This document shows, piece by piece, positions 5,552 through 12,573 of a stretch of DNA of 23,552 bases (position 1 is the stretch's first letter; each line of letters starts with the position of its first letter). Below the pieces are notes generated by a model that was not told where the DNA came from, searched no databases, and saw nothing but the letters and a program-made list of their open reading frames with translations. The DNA is from JBBTVI01 sp038063315. Its GTDB lineage: Bacteria > Patescibacteriota > Minisyncoccia > Sungbacterales > HO2-52-23. The stretch covers positions 1-23,552 of the forward strand of contig JBBTVI010000021.1 in the NCBI GenBank assembly GCA_038063315.1, given 5' to 3'. The position numbers were made by a program, and so were the translations under genes.

Positions 5552-7507
5552 ATGAATAATCCAAAAGGCCCTTCACAGGGCAATATACGAACGCGCCGGG
5601 CGTTCCGCCATCCCGCGCAGCAATCCGCACGTCCCGCCCGCCGGCTCGCGCCGCGCCCCATTGAACGCCCGCGCGATCCCATCGGAGCGCGGCCATCTTC
5701 CGGTATAGCCGGAATGCGTCCCGCAGAACGACTGCGCGATTCTGCCGGACCACGCCATCACACAGTACGATCGGGCACCACAACGGCACCGCGGGCATCC
5801 GCCCGCGCGGCCGCGCCACGACCGCAAGCGCCCGCTGCGGCAAGTGAGTTAAAATTCATCCCCCTCGGCGGGTGCGGGGAGGTTACGCGCAGCATGTATA
5901 TCTACGAATACGGCGACGACATCGTCATCGTGGATATGGGACTCCAGTGGCCGGATGAGGACATGCCCGGCATTGATTACCTCATTCCCAATATTGAGTA
6001 CCTCAAACCAAAGATCCGAAATATCCGTGGAGTCATCATCACGCACGGGCACTACGATCACATCGGCGCGATTCCGCATCTTGCCGATGCCCTCGGCAAC
6101 CCCCCGTTTTATGCGACAGCCCTCACGCGCGGTATGATTCTTAAACGCCATGAGGACTTCAAGGCTAAGCCGCAGCCGAAGATTGAGGTGATCACTCCGG
6201 ATTCGCGCCTCACGCTCGGCGCATTCCACGCGGAATTTTTCCACGTCAACCACAATATCCCGGGCAGCGTCGGCGTCGTGCTCAAAACGCCGGCCGGCAC
6301 CGCGGTCCACACGGGCGATTTCAAATTCGACCACTCGCCCGTCAATGAAAAACCGGCCGATATCGCGCGTCTTTCCGCAATCGGCCAGGATGGCGTCATG
6401 CTTCTCGTCTCTGAAAGCACCGACGCCGAGTGGCCCGGCCACCAGATCTCCGAATCCGAGGTCCAAAAATCGCTGGAGGAGGTCTTCCAGAAAGCGCGGG
6501 GCCGGATTATCGCCGCGACATTCTCCTCGCTCCTGACGCGTATCCAGCAGCTGATCTGGCTTTCGGAAAAGTACGGCCGCAAGGTGATTCTGGAGGGCTA
6601 CAGCCTAAAACAAAACGTCGCAGTCGCGCGGGAACTTGCTTATCTCAAAATCGAGAAAGATACGCTCATTGACGTCAAGGACATGCATCGCTACCCCGAC
6701 GAACGTATCACCATTGTCTGCACCGGCGCTCAGGGCGAAGACCGCTCCGCGCTCATGCGCATCGCAAATAACGAACATCGCACCATTTCCATCCATTCGG
6801 GCGATTCCATCATCTTCTCCTCATCGGTCATTCCGGGCAATGAGGCCACTGTCCAGCGACTCAAGGACGTCCTCTACAAAAAAGCATTCAAAGTGTACCA
6901 CTACGCGACCATGGACCTTCATGCGGGCGGGCACGCCAAGCGCGAGGAGCTCAAAATGATGATCAACCTCATCCGACCCCGCTATTTAATTCCCATTCAC
7001 GGCAACTATTTCATGCTCAAACTCCATGAGGAGCTTGCCGAAGAGGCCGGAATGTCCCGATCAAACATCATGGTCACCGAGGACGGCGAAATGGTCTGCA
7101 TATCAAGCGCGGGAATCAGAAAACTCGAAGACCGCGCTCCGACAGACTATGTCATGGTGGACGGCCTGGGCGTCGGCGACGTGAAAGAAGTCGTGATCCG
7201 CGACCGGCAGCACCTGTCCGAAGACGGCATCTTTGTCGTTATCGTCCTGGTGGATTCCAAAACCGGAAAAATCCGCACAAGCCCGGACATCATCTCGCGC
7301 GGCTTCGTCTATCTCAAAGAATCCCAGCAACTTCTCAAGGAGGTGCGGACAAAAACGAAATCCATTGTAGAGGAGATTACCGTTGCGGGCGAGCACCCGA
7401 TCAACTGGGTGCACGTCAAAGACATGCTCCGCGAGAAAATCGGCCAGTTCTTGTTCCAGAAAACCCTGAGGCGGCCCATGGTCCTGCCGGTCGTGATTGA
7501 AGTTTGA
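5552..7507 (+). CDS. rnj: Ribonuclease J
   Basis: Metallo-beta-lactamase/beta-CASP ribonuclease (5'-3' exo- and endonuclease) for mRNA decay and RNA maturation. 651 aa. Residues 1-97 are an Arg/Pro/Ala-rich, probably disordered extension (FRHPAQQSARPARRLAPRP) absent from classical RNase J. The catalytic domain begins at LKFIPLGGCGEV (100-111). The metal-binding motif HGHYDH is at 165-170, with further elements HNIPGS near 234 and HTGDF near 253-257. The beta-CASP motif is in HAGGHAKREEL, followed by RPRYLIPIHGNY. The C-terminal domain ends in VIEV. The ATG start has no clear SD. Family identity is firm; the tail could bind RNA, which is inference. Confidence 0.97.
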   Translation: MNNPKGPSQGNIRTRRAFRHPAQQSARPARRLAPRPIERPRDPIGARPSSGIAGMRPAERLRDSAGPRHHTVRSGTTTAPRASARAAAPRPQAPAAASELKFIPLGGCGEVTRSMYIYEYGDDIVIVDMGLQWPDEDMPGIDYLIPNIEYLKPKIRNIRGVIITHGHYDHIGAIPHLADALGNPPFYATALTRGMILKRHEDFKAKPQPKIEVITPDSRLTLGAFHAEFFHVNHNIPGSVGVVLKTPAGTAVHTGDFKFDHSPVNEKPADIARLSAIGQDGVMLLVSESTDAEWPGHQISESEVQKSLEEVFQKARGRIIAATFSSLLTRIQQLIWLSEKYGRKVILEGYSLKQNVAVARELAYLKIEKDTLIDVKDMHRYPDERITIVCTGAQGEDRSALMRIANNEHRTISIHSGDSIIFSSSVIPGNEATVQRLKDVLYKKAFKVYHYATMDLHAGGHAKREELKMMINLIRPRYLIPIHGNYFMLKLHEELAEEAGMSRSNIMVTEDGEMVCISSAGIRKLEDRAPTDYVMVDGLGVGDVKEVVIRDRQHLSEDGIFVVIVLVDSKTGKIRTSPDIISRGFVYLKESQQLLKEVRTKTKSIVEEITVAGEHPINWVHVKDMLREKIGQFLFQKTLRRPMVLPVVIEV

Positions 7508-7514
7508 AAATGAA

Positions 7515-7594
7515 AAATCCCCCTTCTTCCCCCTTTTTCAAAGGGGGAAACCGCTAAAACTCTCCCTTTATCAAAGGGAGATTCGGAGGGATTT
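7515..7594. repeat. Two-hairpin palindromic repeat (AAATCCC...GGGATTT)
   Basis: Outer arms AAATCCC and GGGATTT enclose two hairpins: CCCCCTTT-TTC-AAAGGGGG and CTCCCTTT-ATC-AAAGGGAG. No T-tract follows, so it is not an obvious terminator, although it is the first structure after the RNase J stop. The 444-nt gap 7508-7951 contains this, two further elements and the terminator of the minus-strand small gene. Confidence 0.75.
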
Positions 7595-7610
7595 GAAGTT
7601 TCATTCAGAT

Positions 7611-7685
7611 GCGTTGATGAAGGCGCATGAGGAAGTTTAACCTCGTAAGCGGCTTACGAGGTTAAACTTCCAATGAGCACATATC
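7611..7685 (+). repeat. 75-bp two-hairpin element, copy 1 (inverted partner at 19921)
   Basis: Small hairpin GCGT...GCGC (7611-7625), then CATGA, then a 41-nt near-perfect hairpin with arms GGAAGTTTAACCTCGTAAGC (7631-7650 and 7652-7671), then AATGAGCACATATC. The copy at 19921-19995 is in the opposite orientation and shares both flanks. Base changes between copies are paired: GGAAG/CTTCC here, GGAGG/CCTCC there. It directly abuts the MITE-like element at 7688. Confidence 0.85.
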
Positions 7686-7687
7686 TA

Positions 7688-7827
7688 AGAAACCGTCTAA
7701 AAACCTCCCATCCGTCATTGCGAGCGACCACGAGTCGTCGAGGGGGGGCGCGGCAATCCAGTGGTTTTCTGGATTGCTTCGTCGTCCTGCAGCAGGACTC
7801 CTCGCAATGACTTTTTAGACGGTTTCT
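7688..7827. mobile_element. MITE-like element with 16-bp perfect terminal inverted repeats (GTCATTGCGAG family, copy C)
   Basis: The left end AGAAACCGTCTAAAAA (7688-7703) is exactly mirrored by TTTTTAGACGGTTTCT (7812-7827). The 140-bp interior is a full GTCATTGCGAG...CTCGCAATGAC palindrome with inner arms GGCAATCCA / TGGATTGC and a tip hairpin GTCCTGC-AGCAGGAC. It has no coding capacity. No clear target-site duplication is visible. The left terminus recurs, slightly degraded, at 1464. Confidence 0.75.
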
Positions 7828-7891
7828 AATAGATGTTCCACTGATTTTCGAGAAATTTGCTAAAGTTCAGGTATAATCAGAAAACCGAAAC

Positions 7892-7924
7892 AAAAAAAAG
7901 CAGGATGTGATCTTCACCCTGCTT
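7892..7924 (-). terminator. Intrinsic terminator of the 83-aa gene
   Basis: On the minus strand AAGCAGG-GTGA-AGA-TCAC-AT-CCTGCTT followed by a run of T. It lies 27 nt past the stop codon. Confidence 0.85.
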
Positions 7925-7951
7925 GTGCGTAAGAACCCACAAAATCCGGCA

Positions 7952-8203
7952 CTACGCGAACCGAAAAATCATTACTTTCGTTCCCTTTCCCTCTACGGCG
8001 CACTTTTTTGCGGCAATTTGTCGGATGCCATGAACGAAGCCCCACAGCCCGATCTCGCCAGGAAACTGCAAGGGTCCGATGACTGATTCTTCGTCCGTCG
8101 GACCGGCATACAGATAGACCTTAAAGGTTTGAGACTTATCATCCTTATATGCCACAATCCGAACGACATCATAAAGATCAACTTTCTCAGCAACTACGGA
8201 CAT
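7952..8203 (-). CDS. Hypothetical protein, 83 aa
   Basis: I do not recognise this small soluble protein. It looks mostly beta (VDLYDVVRIVAYKDD, QTFKVYLYAGPTDEE) with a short helix (GFVHGIRQIAAKK). The ATG at 8203 has a strong ribosome-binding site, AAAGGAG (8210-8216, 6-nt spacing). It has a near-consensus promoter (8248-8276) and its own terminator, so it is a complete single-gene unit, divergent from trpS. It is flanked on both sides by dispersed repeats. Confidence 0.78.
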   Translation of the reverse strand: MSVVAEKVDLYDVVRIVAYKDDKSQTFKVYLYAGPTDEESVIGPLQFPGEIGLWGFVHGIRQIAAKKCAVEGKGTKVMIFRFA

Positions 8204-8225
8204 ACCTTTCTCCTTTGTTAAAAAA

Positions 8226-8255
8226 TTGTGCCGCTGAGTACAAATAAACTATACA
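8226..8255 (+). promoter_or_regulatory. Candidate promoter upstream of trpS
   Basis: TTGTGC (8226-8231), an 18-bp spacer, TATACA (8250-8255). Its -10 overlaps the -10 of the divergent promoter. If used, the trpS leader would be about 170 nt and include the whole repeat copy D. Confidence 0.35.
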
Positions 8256-8276
8256 CTAATCATGCAGAGAAGTCAA
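8248..8276 (-). promoter_or_regulatory. Strong sigma70-type promoter of the 83-aa gene
   Basis: On the minus strand TTGACT (8271-8276), a 17-bp spacer, TATAGT (8248-8253). The predicted start is near 8241, with a leader of about 37 nt. Confidence 0.75.
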
Positions 8277-8324
8277 GAAACTAAAAAGCAATCACTCGTA
8301 GCCCCATTAAAGACCGCTTCATAT

Positions 8325-8435
8325 GCGTCATTGCGAGGAGTTAGATCCCTCGCTTCGCTCGGGACAGGCTCCGCAATCCAGAAAACTCTGGATTGCCGCG
8401 CGCCCCCTCGAAGCTCGGGGTCGCTCGCAATGACG
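8325..8435. repeat. GTCATTGCGAG-family palindromic repeat, copy D, overlapping the trpS start
   Basis: CGTCATTGCGAGGAG ... GCAATCCAGAAAACTCTGGATTGCC ... CTCGGGGTCGCTCGCAATGACG. The left tip is TCCCTCG-CTT-CGCTCGGGA. The ATG at 8430, the likely trpS start, lies within the terminal CAATGACG of the repeat. Confidence 0.88.
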
Positions 8436-9440
8436 GATGTGAAGAGTTACACTAAAAAACGCGTGTTCAGCGGAGTGCAGCCGTCGGGAGACCTCCATAT
8501 CGGGAACTACCTCGGCGCAATCAGACAATTCGTCGCGCTGCAGGACGAGTATTCTTGCATTTTCTGCGTTGTGGACGAACACGCGATCACCGTGCCGCAG
8601 GAGCCGGAGGCGCTCCGCAAAAAAACGCTTGAGATCGCGCTGATTTATCTTGCCGCAGGCATTGATCCGGAAAAATCCATTATTTTCGTGCAATCGCACG
8701 TGCCGGCCCATACAGAGCTCGGTTGGATTTTGAATACCATGACGCCGCTTGGAGAACTGGAACGGATGACACAATTTAAGGATAAAGCCACAACCCAAAA
8801 CAAGGAAATCTACGCCGGTCTCCTGAACTATCCTACACTCATGGCCGCGGATATCCTCCTCTATCAAACCGACCGCGTGCCCGTGGGCGAGGATCAGCTT
8901 CAGCACGTTGAACTGACACGCTCCATTGCCAAAAGATTCAATAACCGCTTCGGAGAAACATTCGTTGTCCCTGAGGCACTTATCCAGAAAGACACAGCGC
9001 GCATCATGGGACTGGATGACCCGACAAAAAAAATGTCGAAGTCCGCCACAAGCCCCGCAAATTATGTGGCGCTCCTTGATCCTCCTGACGTCATCCGCAA
9101 AAAAATAAAATCCGCGGTGACGGATTCGGGTACGGGCATCCGGTACGACCCCGAACAAAAACCCGGCATATCAAATCTTCTCGCTATCGCAAGCGGATTT
9201 TCCGGCGCGCCAATCGCCCAACTGGAAAAAGAATGGAGCGATGCGCCGTATGCAAAATTCAAAGAAGCGGTCGCGGAAATCGTGATTACGGAATTAAAAA
9301 AATTCCAGGAGAGCTATAATCACCTTGCCCAGGACCAGAACGCGGCGTTGGATATACTGCAAAAAGGCCGGGACAATGCCACCATCATTGCGGGAAAAAC
9401 CCTTTCCGACGTTAAAGAAGAAATGGGTTTCCTTGCATAG
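8430..9440 (+). CDS. trpS: Tryptophan--tRNA ligase
   Basis: Class I aminoacyl-tRNA synthetase charging tRNA-Trp; cytoplasmic. With the ATG at 8430 it is 336 aa, the normal bacterial length. Visible features are the SGVQPSGDLHIGNYLGA segment with the HIGH-type signature HIGN at residues 23-26, LLYQTDRVPVGEDQLQHVELTR near 143-164, and KMSKS at 201-205. The frame is open further upstream to an ATG at 8262. That would add 56 residues encoded almost entirely by repeat DNA and would overlap the divergent promoter, so I reject it. The chosen ATG sits in the last bases of the repeat and has no SD; a GTG at 8439 is the next alternative. Confidence 0.95.
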   Translation: MTDVKSYTKKRVFSGVQPSGDLHIGNYLGAIRQFVALQDEYSCIFCVVDEHAITVPQEPEALRKKTLEIALIYLAAGIDPEKSIIFVQSHVPAHTELGWILNTMTPLGELERMTQFKDKATTQNKEIYAGLLNYPTLMAADILLYQTDRVPVGEDQLQHVELTRSIAKRFNNRFGETFVVPEALIQKDTARIMGLDDPTKKMSKSATSPANYVALLDPPDVIRKKIKSAVTDSGTGIRYDPEQKPGISNLLAIASGFSGAPIAQLEKEWSDAPYAKFKEAVAEIVITELKKFQESYNHLAQDQNAALDILQKGRDNATIIAGKTLSDVKEEMGFLA

Positions 9441-9455
9441 TCAGCCGGTGTTATT

Positions 9456-9516
9456 ATATCAACCAGCGAGCAAAAATCGAAAATGTATTTTCACTTTTTG
9501 CGAGCGCCGTTGATAT
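9456..9516. repeat. Imperfect inverted repeat downstream of trpS
   Basis: Nested arms ATATCAAC/GTTGATAT, GCAAAAA/TTTTTGC and GAAAAT/ATTTTC around a GT centre, with small mismatches between the blocks. It could end trpS transcription or be another intergenic palindrome; no terminal T-tract is present. Confidence 0.6.
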
Positions 9517-9568
9517 ATGCCCCTTGGGTATATTCTTGAGCCATAAAAGCAAAGCTCCTTATAACAAT

Positions 9569-10006
9569 ATGGAAAGGAATTATTTTTTGAGCAAGGAATT
9601 CAGGAATGGACCGGAGTGGAATCCTGAAATACGGCGCAGTGAAAACCAGAAAGAAACATATCGAGCGTCATATCGTGATATAAAGCGCGAGGCAGAAACC
9701 CATGGACAAAAACTGCCCATCCTGCTGCAAGACGTCGAAGCCGCTGCGATGCGATATCAAGAGACAATCCTCCGTTTCAGCCTTGCGCGGAAAGGCGATA
9801 CGGCAAGCATAGAAGAATCGGACAGCAATCGGCATTATGCACACGAACGGCTCGTAGACGCTCTCAATATTCTCTCCCGCGGTTTTCATGGCGCGGGCCT
9901 AAATAATGAATGGCGCAGAGATCTTTTGAATCGAGAGGCCGCCGGACTTTGGGGAACAACTGTCGCGCAATTAATCTATCGGCAATACGAGGATAAAAGA
10001 GGATAA
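9569..10006 (+). CDS. Hypothetical protein, about 145 aa
   Basis: I do not recognise this protein. It is soluble, charged and mainly helical (ENQKETYRASYRDIKREAETHG, LLQDVEAAAMRYQETILRFSLAR, HERLVDALNILSRGFHGAG). The start is uncertain: the ATG at 9569 has no SD, while the TTG at 9587 is preceded by AAAGGA (9573-9578). A TTG at 9524 would overlap the palindrome region. The stop TAA is 1 nt before the ATG of the next gene, so the two form an operon closed by a strong terminator at 10289. Confidence 0.65.
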   Translation: MERNYFLSKEFRNGPEWNPEIRRSENQKETYRASYRDIKREAETHGQKLPILLQDVEAAAMRYQETILRFSLARKGDTASIEESDSNRHYAHERLVDALNILSRGFHGAGLNNEWRRDLLNREAAGLWGTTVAQLIYRQYEDKRG

Positions 10007-10007
10007 C

Positions 10008-10283
10008 ATGTTGCTTGAGGAATTTGCAAAACTGTGCGAGGCAAAACCGGAGTTAAGCGCCTTATGGCGCATGCTTATCAAAACCGCGAAGGAAACCGCT
10101 GTGGCGGAGTTGCCTGTCGCCTTGCAAAAATACCACGGGAAAGTTCCGTCGCCCGATGAGGAAGAGAGCGCCCGCAAAATGCGCGAAAGGTTTGACGCCG
10201 CCATTCAAGACATACGCAAAAAGTGTGAACAGGCCGATCTTAAAATGCCGGAATTGCGCGCCAGCGATCTCTTTATATTTTAG
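10008..10283 (+). CDS. Hypothetical protein, 91 aa
   Basis: I do not recognise this small, highly charged helical protein (EFAKLCEAKPELSALWRML, ESARKMRERFDAAIQDIRKKCEQ). The middle and C-terminal parts could form a coiled coil. The ATG at 10008 follows an AGAGGA ribosome-binding site that overlaps the end of the upstream gene, so translation is probably coupled. It is the last gene before an intrinsic terminator. The pair 9569/10008 likely acts together, but nothing in either sequence states how. Confidence 0.68.
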   Translation: MLLEEFAKLCEAKPELSALWRMLIKTAKETAVAELPVALQKYHGKVPSPDEEESARKMRERFDAAIQDIRKKCEQADLKMPELRASDLFIF

Positions 10284-10288
10284 CTGCC

Positions 10289-10314
10289 AAACACCGTATA
10301 TGCGGTGTTTTTTT
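10289..10314 (+). terminator. Intrinsic terminator of the two-gene unit
   Basis: AAACACCG, loop TATATG, CGGTGTTT, then a T-run to 10314. It lies between convergent genes and has only a short T-stretch on the minus strand. Confidence 0.9.
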
Positions 10315-10328
10315 CATCGTGCATATCG

Positions 10329-11852
10329 TCAGTAGAGCGTAAAAGAGCGCACACCCTCGTAGATATTTGCGCCGCCCGTGACCATGGCGGGCGCGCCGCG
10401 CTTTGCTTTGTCCTCTACCGCGCTTCCATAGACGATATTATCCTCAAGATACCCGATCATGCGCTCGATGTCGCCGATCCGGTCGCGCGAGCCGAGAATC
10501 ACGATCGCAACCGGACGCGGTTCGAATTCCGACAGTTTGACGCGATAGACCCCGGCCATGGTCTGCAAAGCATCCGGCGTTGCGCCCGATTTCCCTCCGA
10601 TGAAACGCGGATCCGGCAGGCGCCAGGATACATTTTTCCATGTGTGGGCGCGGTGGTGCCCGTCGGCTTTGACGCGATAGTCCGCGAGTCCCGTGATCTC
10701 AAAAATCGGGGTCTTATGCGTTGCAACAAATCGGAGTAATTTAAGCAAATCCTCGGCCGTCGAGACATTCTGCGCGCTGAGCCCGCTCGCGTCTTCAAAG
10801 TGCGTCCGCGTCATCCCGATGGCGCCCGCCTTCTCGCGCATCAGGCCGACAAAATTAACAACTCGCCCGGCATAGACCTCGGCCGCGTCATTGCTTGATG
10901 CAAGAAGCAAGGGATACAACAGTTCTCGGCTCTCGAAAATCTCTCCCTTCAAAAATCCGCCGGAATGTCCCTCCGTCGCGATGGCCCGCTCCGAGACCGC
11001 AATGGGCTCATACGCGCCGATGGTCTCGACCGCAACGAGTGCAGTCATCGTCTTTGTAATCGAGGCGATCGGAGAGACCGCGGTCCGGTCTTTTTCGTAC
11101 AGAACCTCCCCGGTTTCAAAATCCGCCACGAGCGCCGAGGCCGCGGTCACGGAAAGCGCCGTTGCCGGACGTCCCGGCGGAATGACTTTTTTGAAATAAC
11201 CGTAATCCAGGGGACGGCGCGGGTCATCGGCATAGACAAGAACAGGCATCCCGATTGCCGCCTCATTGAAAATCTTTTCCGCATCCTTATCCGTGAGGCG
11301 AATGCAGCCGCCGGAATAACCGTCCGAGACGCGCCGTTTATCGGGATAATAAGGCCAGCCGTGGACGAAATAATTGCCGAAAAAATGCATGCTCCACGGC
11401 ATCCAGACCTTCCCGATACTCGAAAAATGATTCTTCTCTTTTGATTTCACCGCGTAACGGCCGCCGGGCGTCTCAAACAAACTCCCCTCCCTGCCCATGG
11501 TCTGAATCGCAAAATCAAGAGCCGACTTTCCGCCGCGGTACAACATAACACGCTTATTGCTTTTATCCACAAAAATAAAGTCCTTCCCGTCGGCAATCAG
11601 ATGATCGCGTTCTTTTATAATGGCCGCCCCGTCAAGCAAAACCGCATCCCCGCCTGCAAGCGGAGTAAACTTATCTTCGGGCTTTTCCCGGCGGACCGGC
11701 TCTACTGCAGAAGTCGAAGACGCCAATGTCCATCGCTCCGCCAGCAGCACCTCCAAGGAATGCGCGCTTGACCGGCCGCTCGCGACGATGGCCGTTATCA
11801 AAAAGGCAACAATCGCGACGTATTTGATTCCATGAAAATCAAAAGAGTACAT
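10329..11852 (-). CDS. Fused L,D-transpeptidase (YkuD) and D-alanyl-D-alanine carboxypeptidase (S11)
   Basis: Peptidoglycan enzyme with two domains, 507 aa from the ATG at 11852. An N-terminal signal/anchor helix (YVAIVAFLITAIVASG, about 11-26) exports it. Residues about 85-210 are the YkuD L,D-transpeptidase: HG at 164-165, then SGGCIR at 180-185 with the nucleophile Cys183; Gly replaces the usual His of the SHGC motif. Residues about 230-475 are a DacA-like serine peptidase with SITK (264-267), SSN (319-321) and KSG (421-423). The combination could trim D-Ala from pentapeptides and also make 3-3 links or attach proteins, which is inference. The frame is open upstream to 12023, but that part overlaps the neighbouring gene and lacks protein character. 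GGAG lies just before the chosen ATG. Last gene of the operon with the thioredoxin-like and GT2 genes. Confidence 0.92.
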   Translation of the reverse strand: MYSFDFHGIKYVAIVAFLITAIVASGRSSAHSLEVLLAERWTLASSTSAVEPVRREKPEDKFTPLAGGDAVLLDGAAIIKERDHLIADGKDFIFVDKSNKRVMLYRGGKSALDFAIQTMGREGSLFETPGGRYAVKSKEKNHFSSIGKVWMPWSMHFFGNYFVHGWPYYPDKRRVSDGYSGGCIRLTDKDAEKIFNEAAIGMPVLVYADDPRRPLDYGYFKKVIPPGRPATALSVTAASALVADFETGEVLYEKDRTAVSPIASITKTMTALVAVETIGAYEPIAVSERAIATEGHSGGFLKGEIFESRELLYPLLLASSNDAAEVYAGRVVNFVGLMREKAGAIGMTRTHFEDASGLSAQNVSTAEDLLKLLRFVATHKTPIFEITGLADYRVKADGHHRAHTWKNVSWRLPDPRFIGGKSGATPDALQTMAGVYRVKLSEFEPRPVAIVILGSRDRIGDIERMIGYLEDNIVYGSAVEDKAKRGAPAMVTGGANIYEGVRSFTLY

Positions 11853-11868
11853 GGCTCCAAAAATTTGA

Positions 11869-12543
11869 TTATTCTTTACTGCGCGCTCGCTGCGTCGTTG
11901 TCGAAATCCCTGGCAAAAGACGCTCAACCGCCTCGATGTCATGAAAGCCGTAGTATGGAATCCGCTCAACCACGAGCGCCGGAAGGTCGCGGCGAAGCCC
12001 GTAAATGCGCTTGAGCGCATCAATGCTTCCGAGATTCAGATCATAGTCAAACGCATAGACCTTCAGCTCAGGATAGGCGCGACGGAGAGCCGTCAGAACA
12101 TAACCCTGCCGTTCGCAGGCGTCGCATGCGCCCGGCGTATTGGAATAAAAATAGACGACCGTATAGGCCGGGCCGCCGCAGCGTTTGACGATGTCTTTGA
12201 CTAAAAGCAGGTCTTTAATCTGCAAGAGCGAATAACGCGATTTCAAAAACTGCACCTCGCTGTCCCCGCTCCCGCGTTCGGTCTCAAGAAATTCGACGCG
12301 GGATGCAAGCGCATTGATTTCTTCTCCAAGGACCGGAGACGACGTCGCAAGACACGGCGTCTCGGAAAGCAGCGCATATTGTACTTCGGACGAAAGAAGA
12401 TTGAGCGAAATCCGCCTCTCTATTTCGTCCACCTCTTTCAGGCGCCTTTCGTAAAAGAAATTACTCGCGATAAATGCCGTTCCGAAAACGGACACCGTGA
12501 TCAAAAAAACAAGAATGTATTTTCCCCAACGAATTTCCGGCAT
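11869..12543 (-). CDS. Membrane-anchored thioredoxin-like protein
   Basis: 224 aa. One N-terminal membrane helix (YILVFLITVSVFGTAFIASNFF, about 9-30), a helical linker of about 90 residues, then a thioredoxin-like fold facing outside. It contains YTVVYFYSN, the redox motif CDAC at 140-143 and a cis-Pro candidate in DLPALVV near 188. It probably acts as an extracytoplasmic disulfide reductase or oxidase; the partner is unknown. It sits between a glycosyltransferase and the peptidoglycan fusion enzyme, whose ATG is only 16 nt downstream. The ATG at 12543 has no SD, although a very strong GGAGGTGAT lies at 12573-12581 in front of a different-frame ATG (12566). A second Cys pair (Cys64, Cys122) is also present. 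Confidence 0.8.
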   Translation of the reverse strand: MPEIRWGKYILVFLITVSVFGTAFIASNFFYERRLKEVDEIERRISLNLLSSEVQYALLSETPCLATSSPVLGEEINALASRVEFLETERGSGDSEVQFLKSRYSLLQIKDLLLVKDIVKRCGGPAYTVVYFYSNTPGACDACERQGYVLTALRRAYPELKVYAFDYDLNLGSIDALKRIYGLRRDLPALVVERIPYYGFHDIEAVERLLPGISTTTQRARSKE

Positions 12544-12566
12544 ACTTGTGGTGAGCGTTGAACCAT
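12501..12566 (-). other. 21-codon overlapping ORF with a consensus SD and a T7 run at its stop
   Basis: ATG at 12566 is preceded by GGAGGTGAT (12573-12581), the best ribosome-binding site on this strand of the operon. The frame reads MVQRSPQVCRK..., ending TTT-TTT-TGA inside a run of seven T. A -1 slip on this run would enter the thioredoxin-like frame at its membrane helix. It could be a leader peptide, a frameshift start or chance. Confidence 0.3.
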
Positions 12567-12573
12567 CTTGATA

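Noticed and set aside
5849..6466. Minus-strand 205-aa ORF opposite the RNase J gene
   Set aside because: Antisense to the catalytic domain of RNase J, with no start signals.
8262..8429. 56-residue N-terminal extension of TrpRS
   Set aside because: It is encoded mainly by repeat copy D, overlaps a strong divergent promoter, and makes the enzyme longer than the family norm.
11853..12023. Upstream extension of the transpeptidase/carboxypeptidase ORF
   Set aside because: It overlaps the thioredoxin-like gene and lacks protein character; the ATG at 11852 gives a normal signal anchor.
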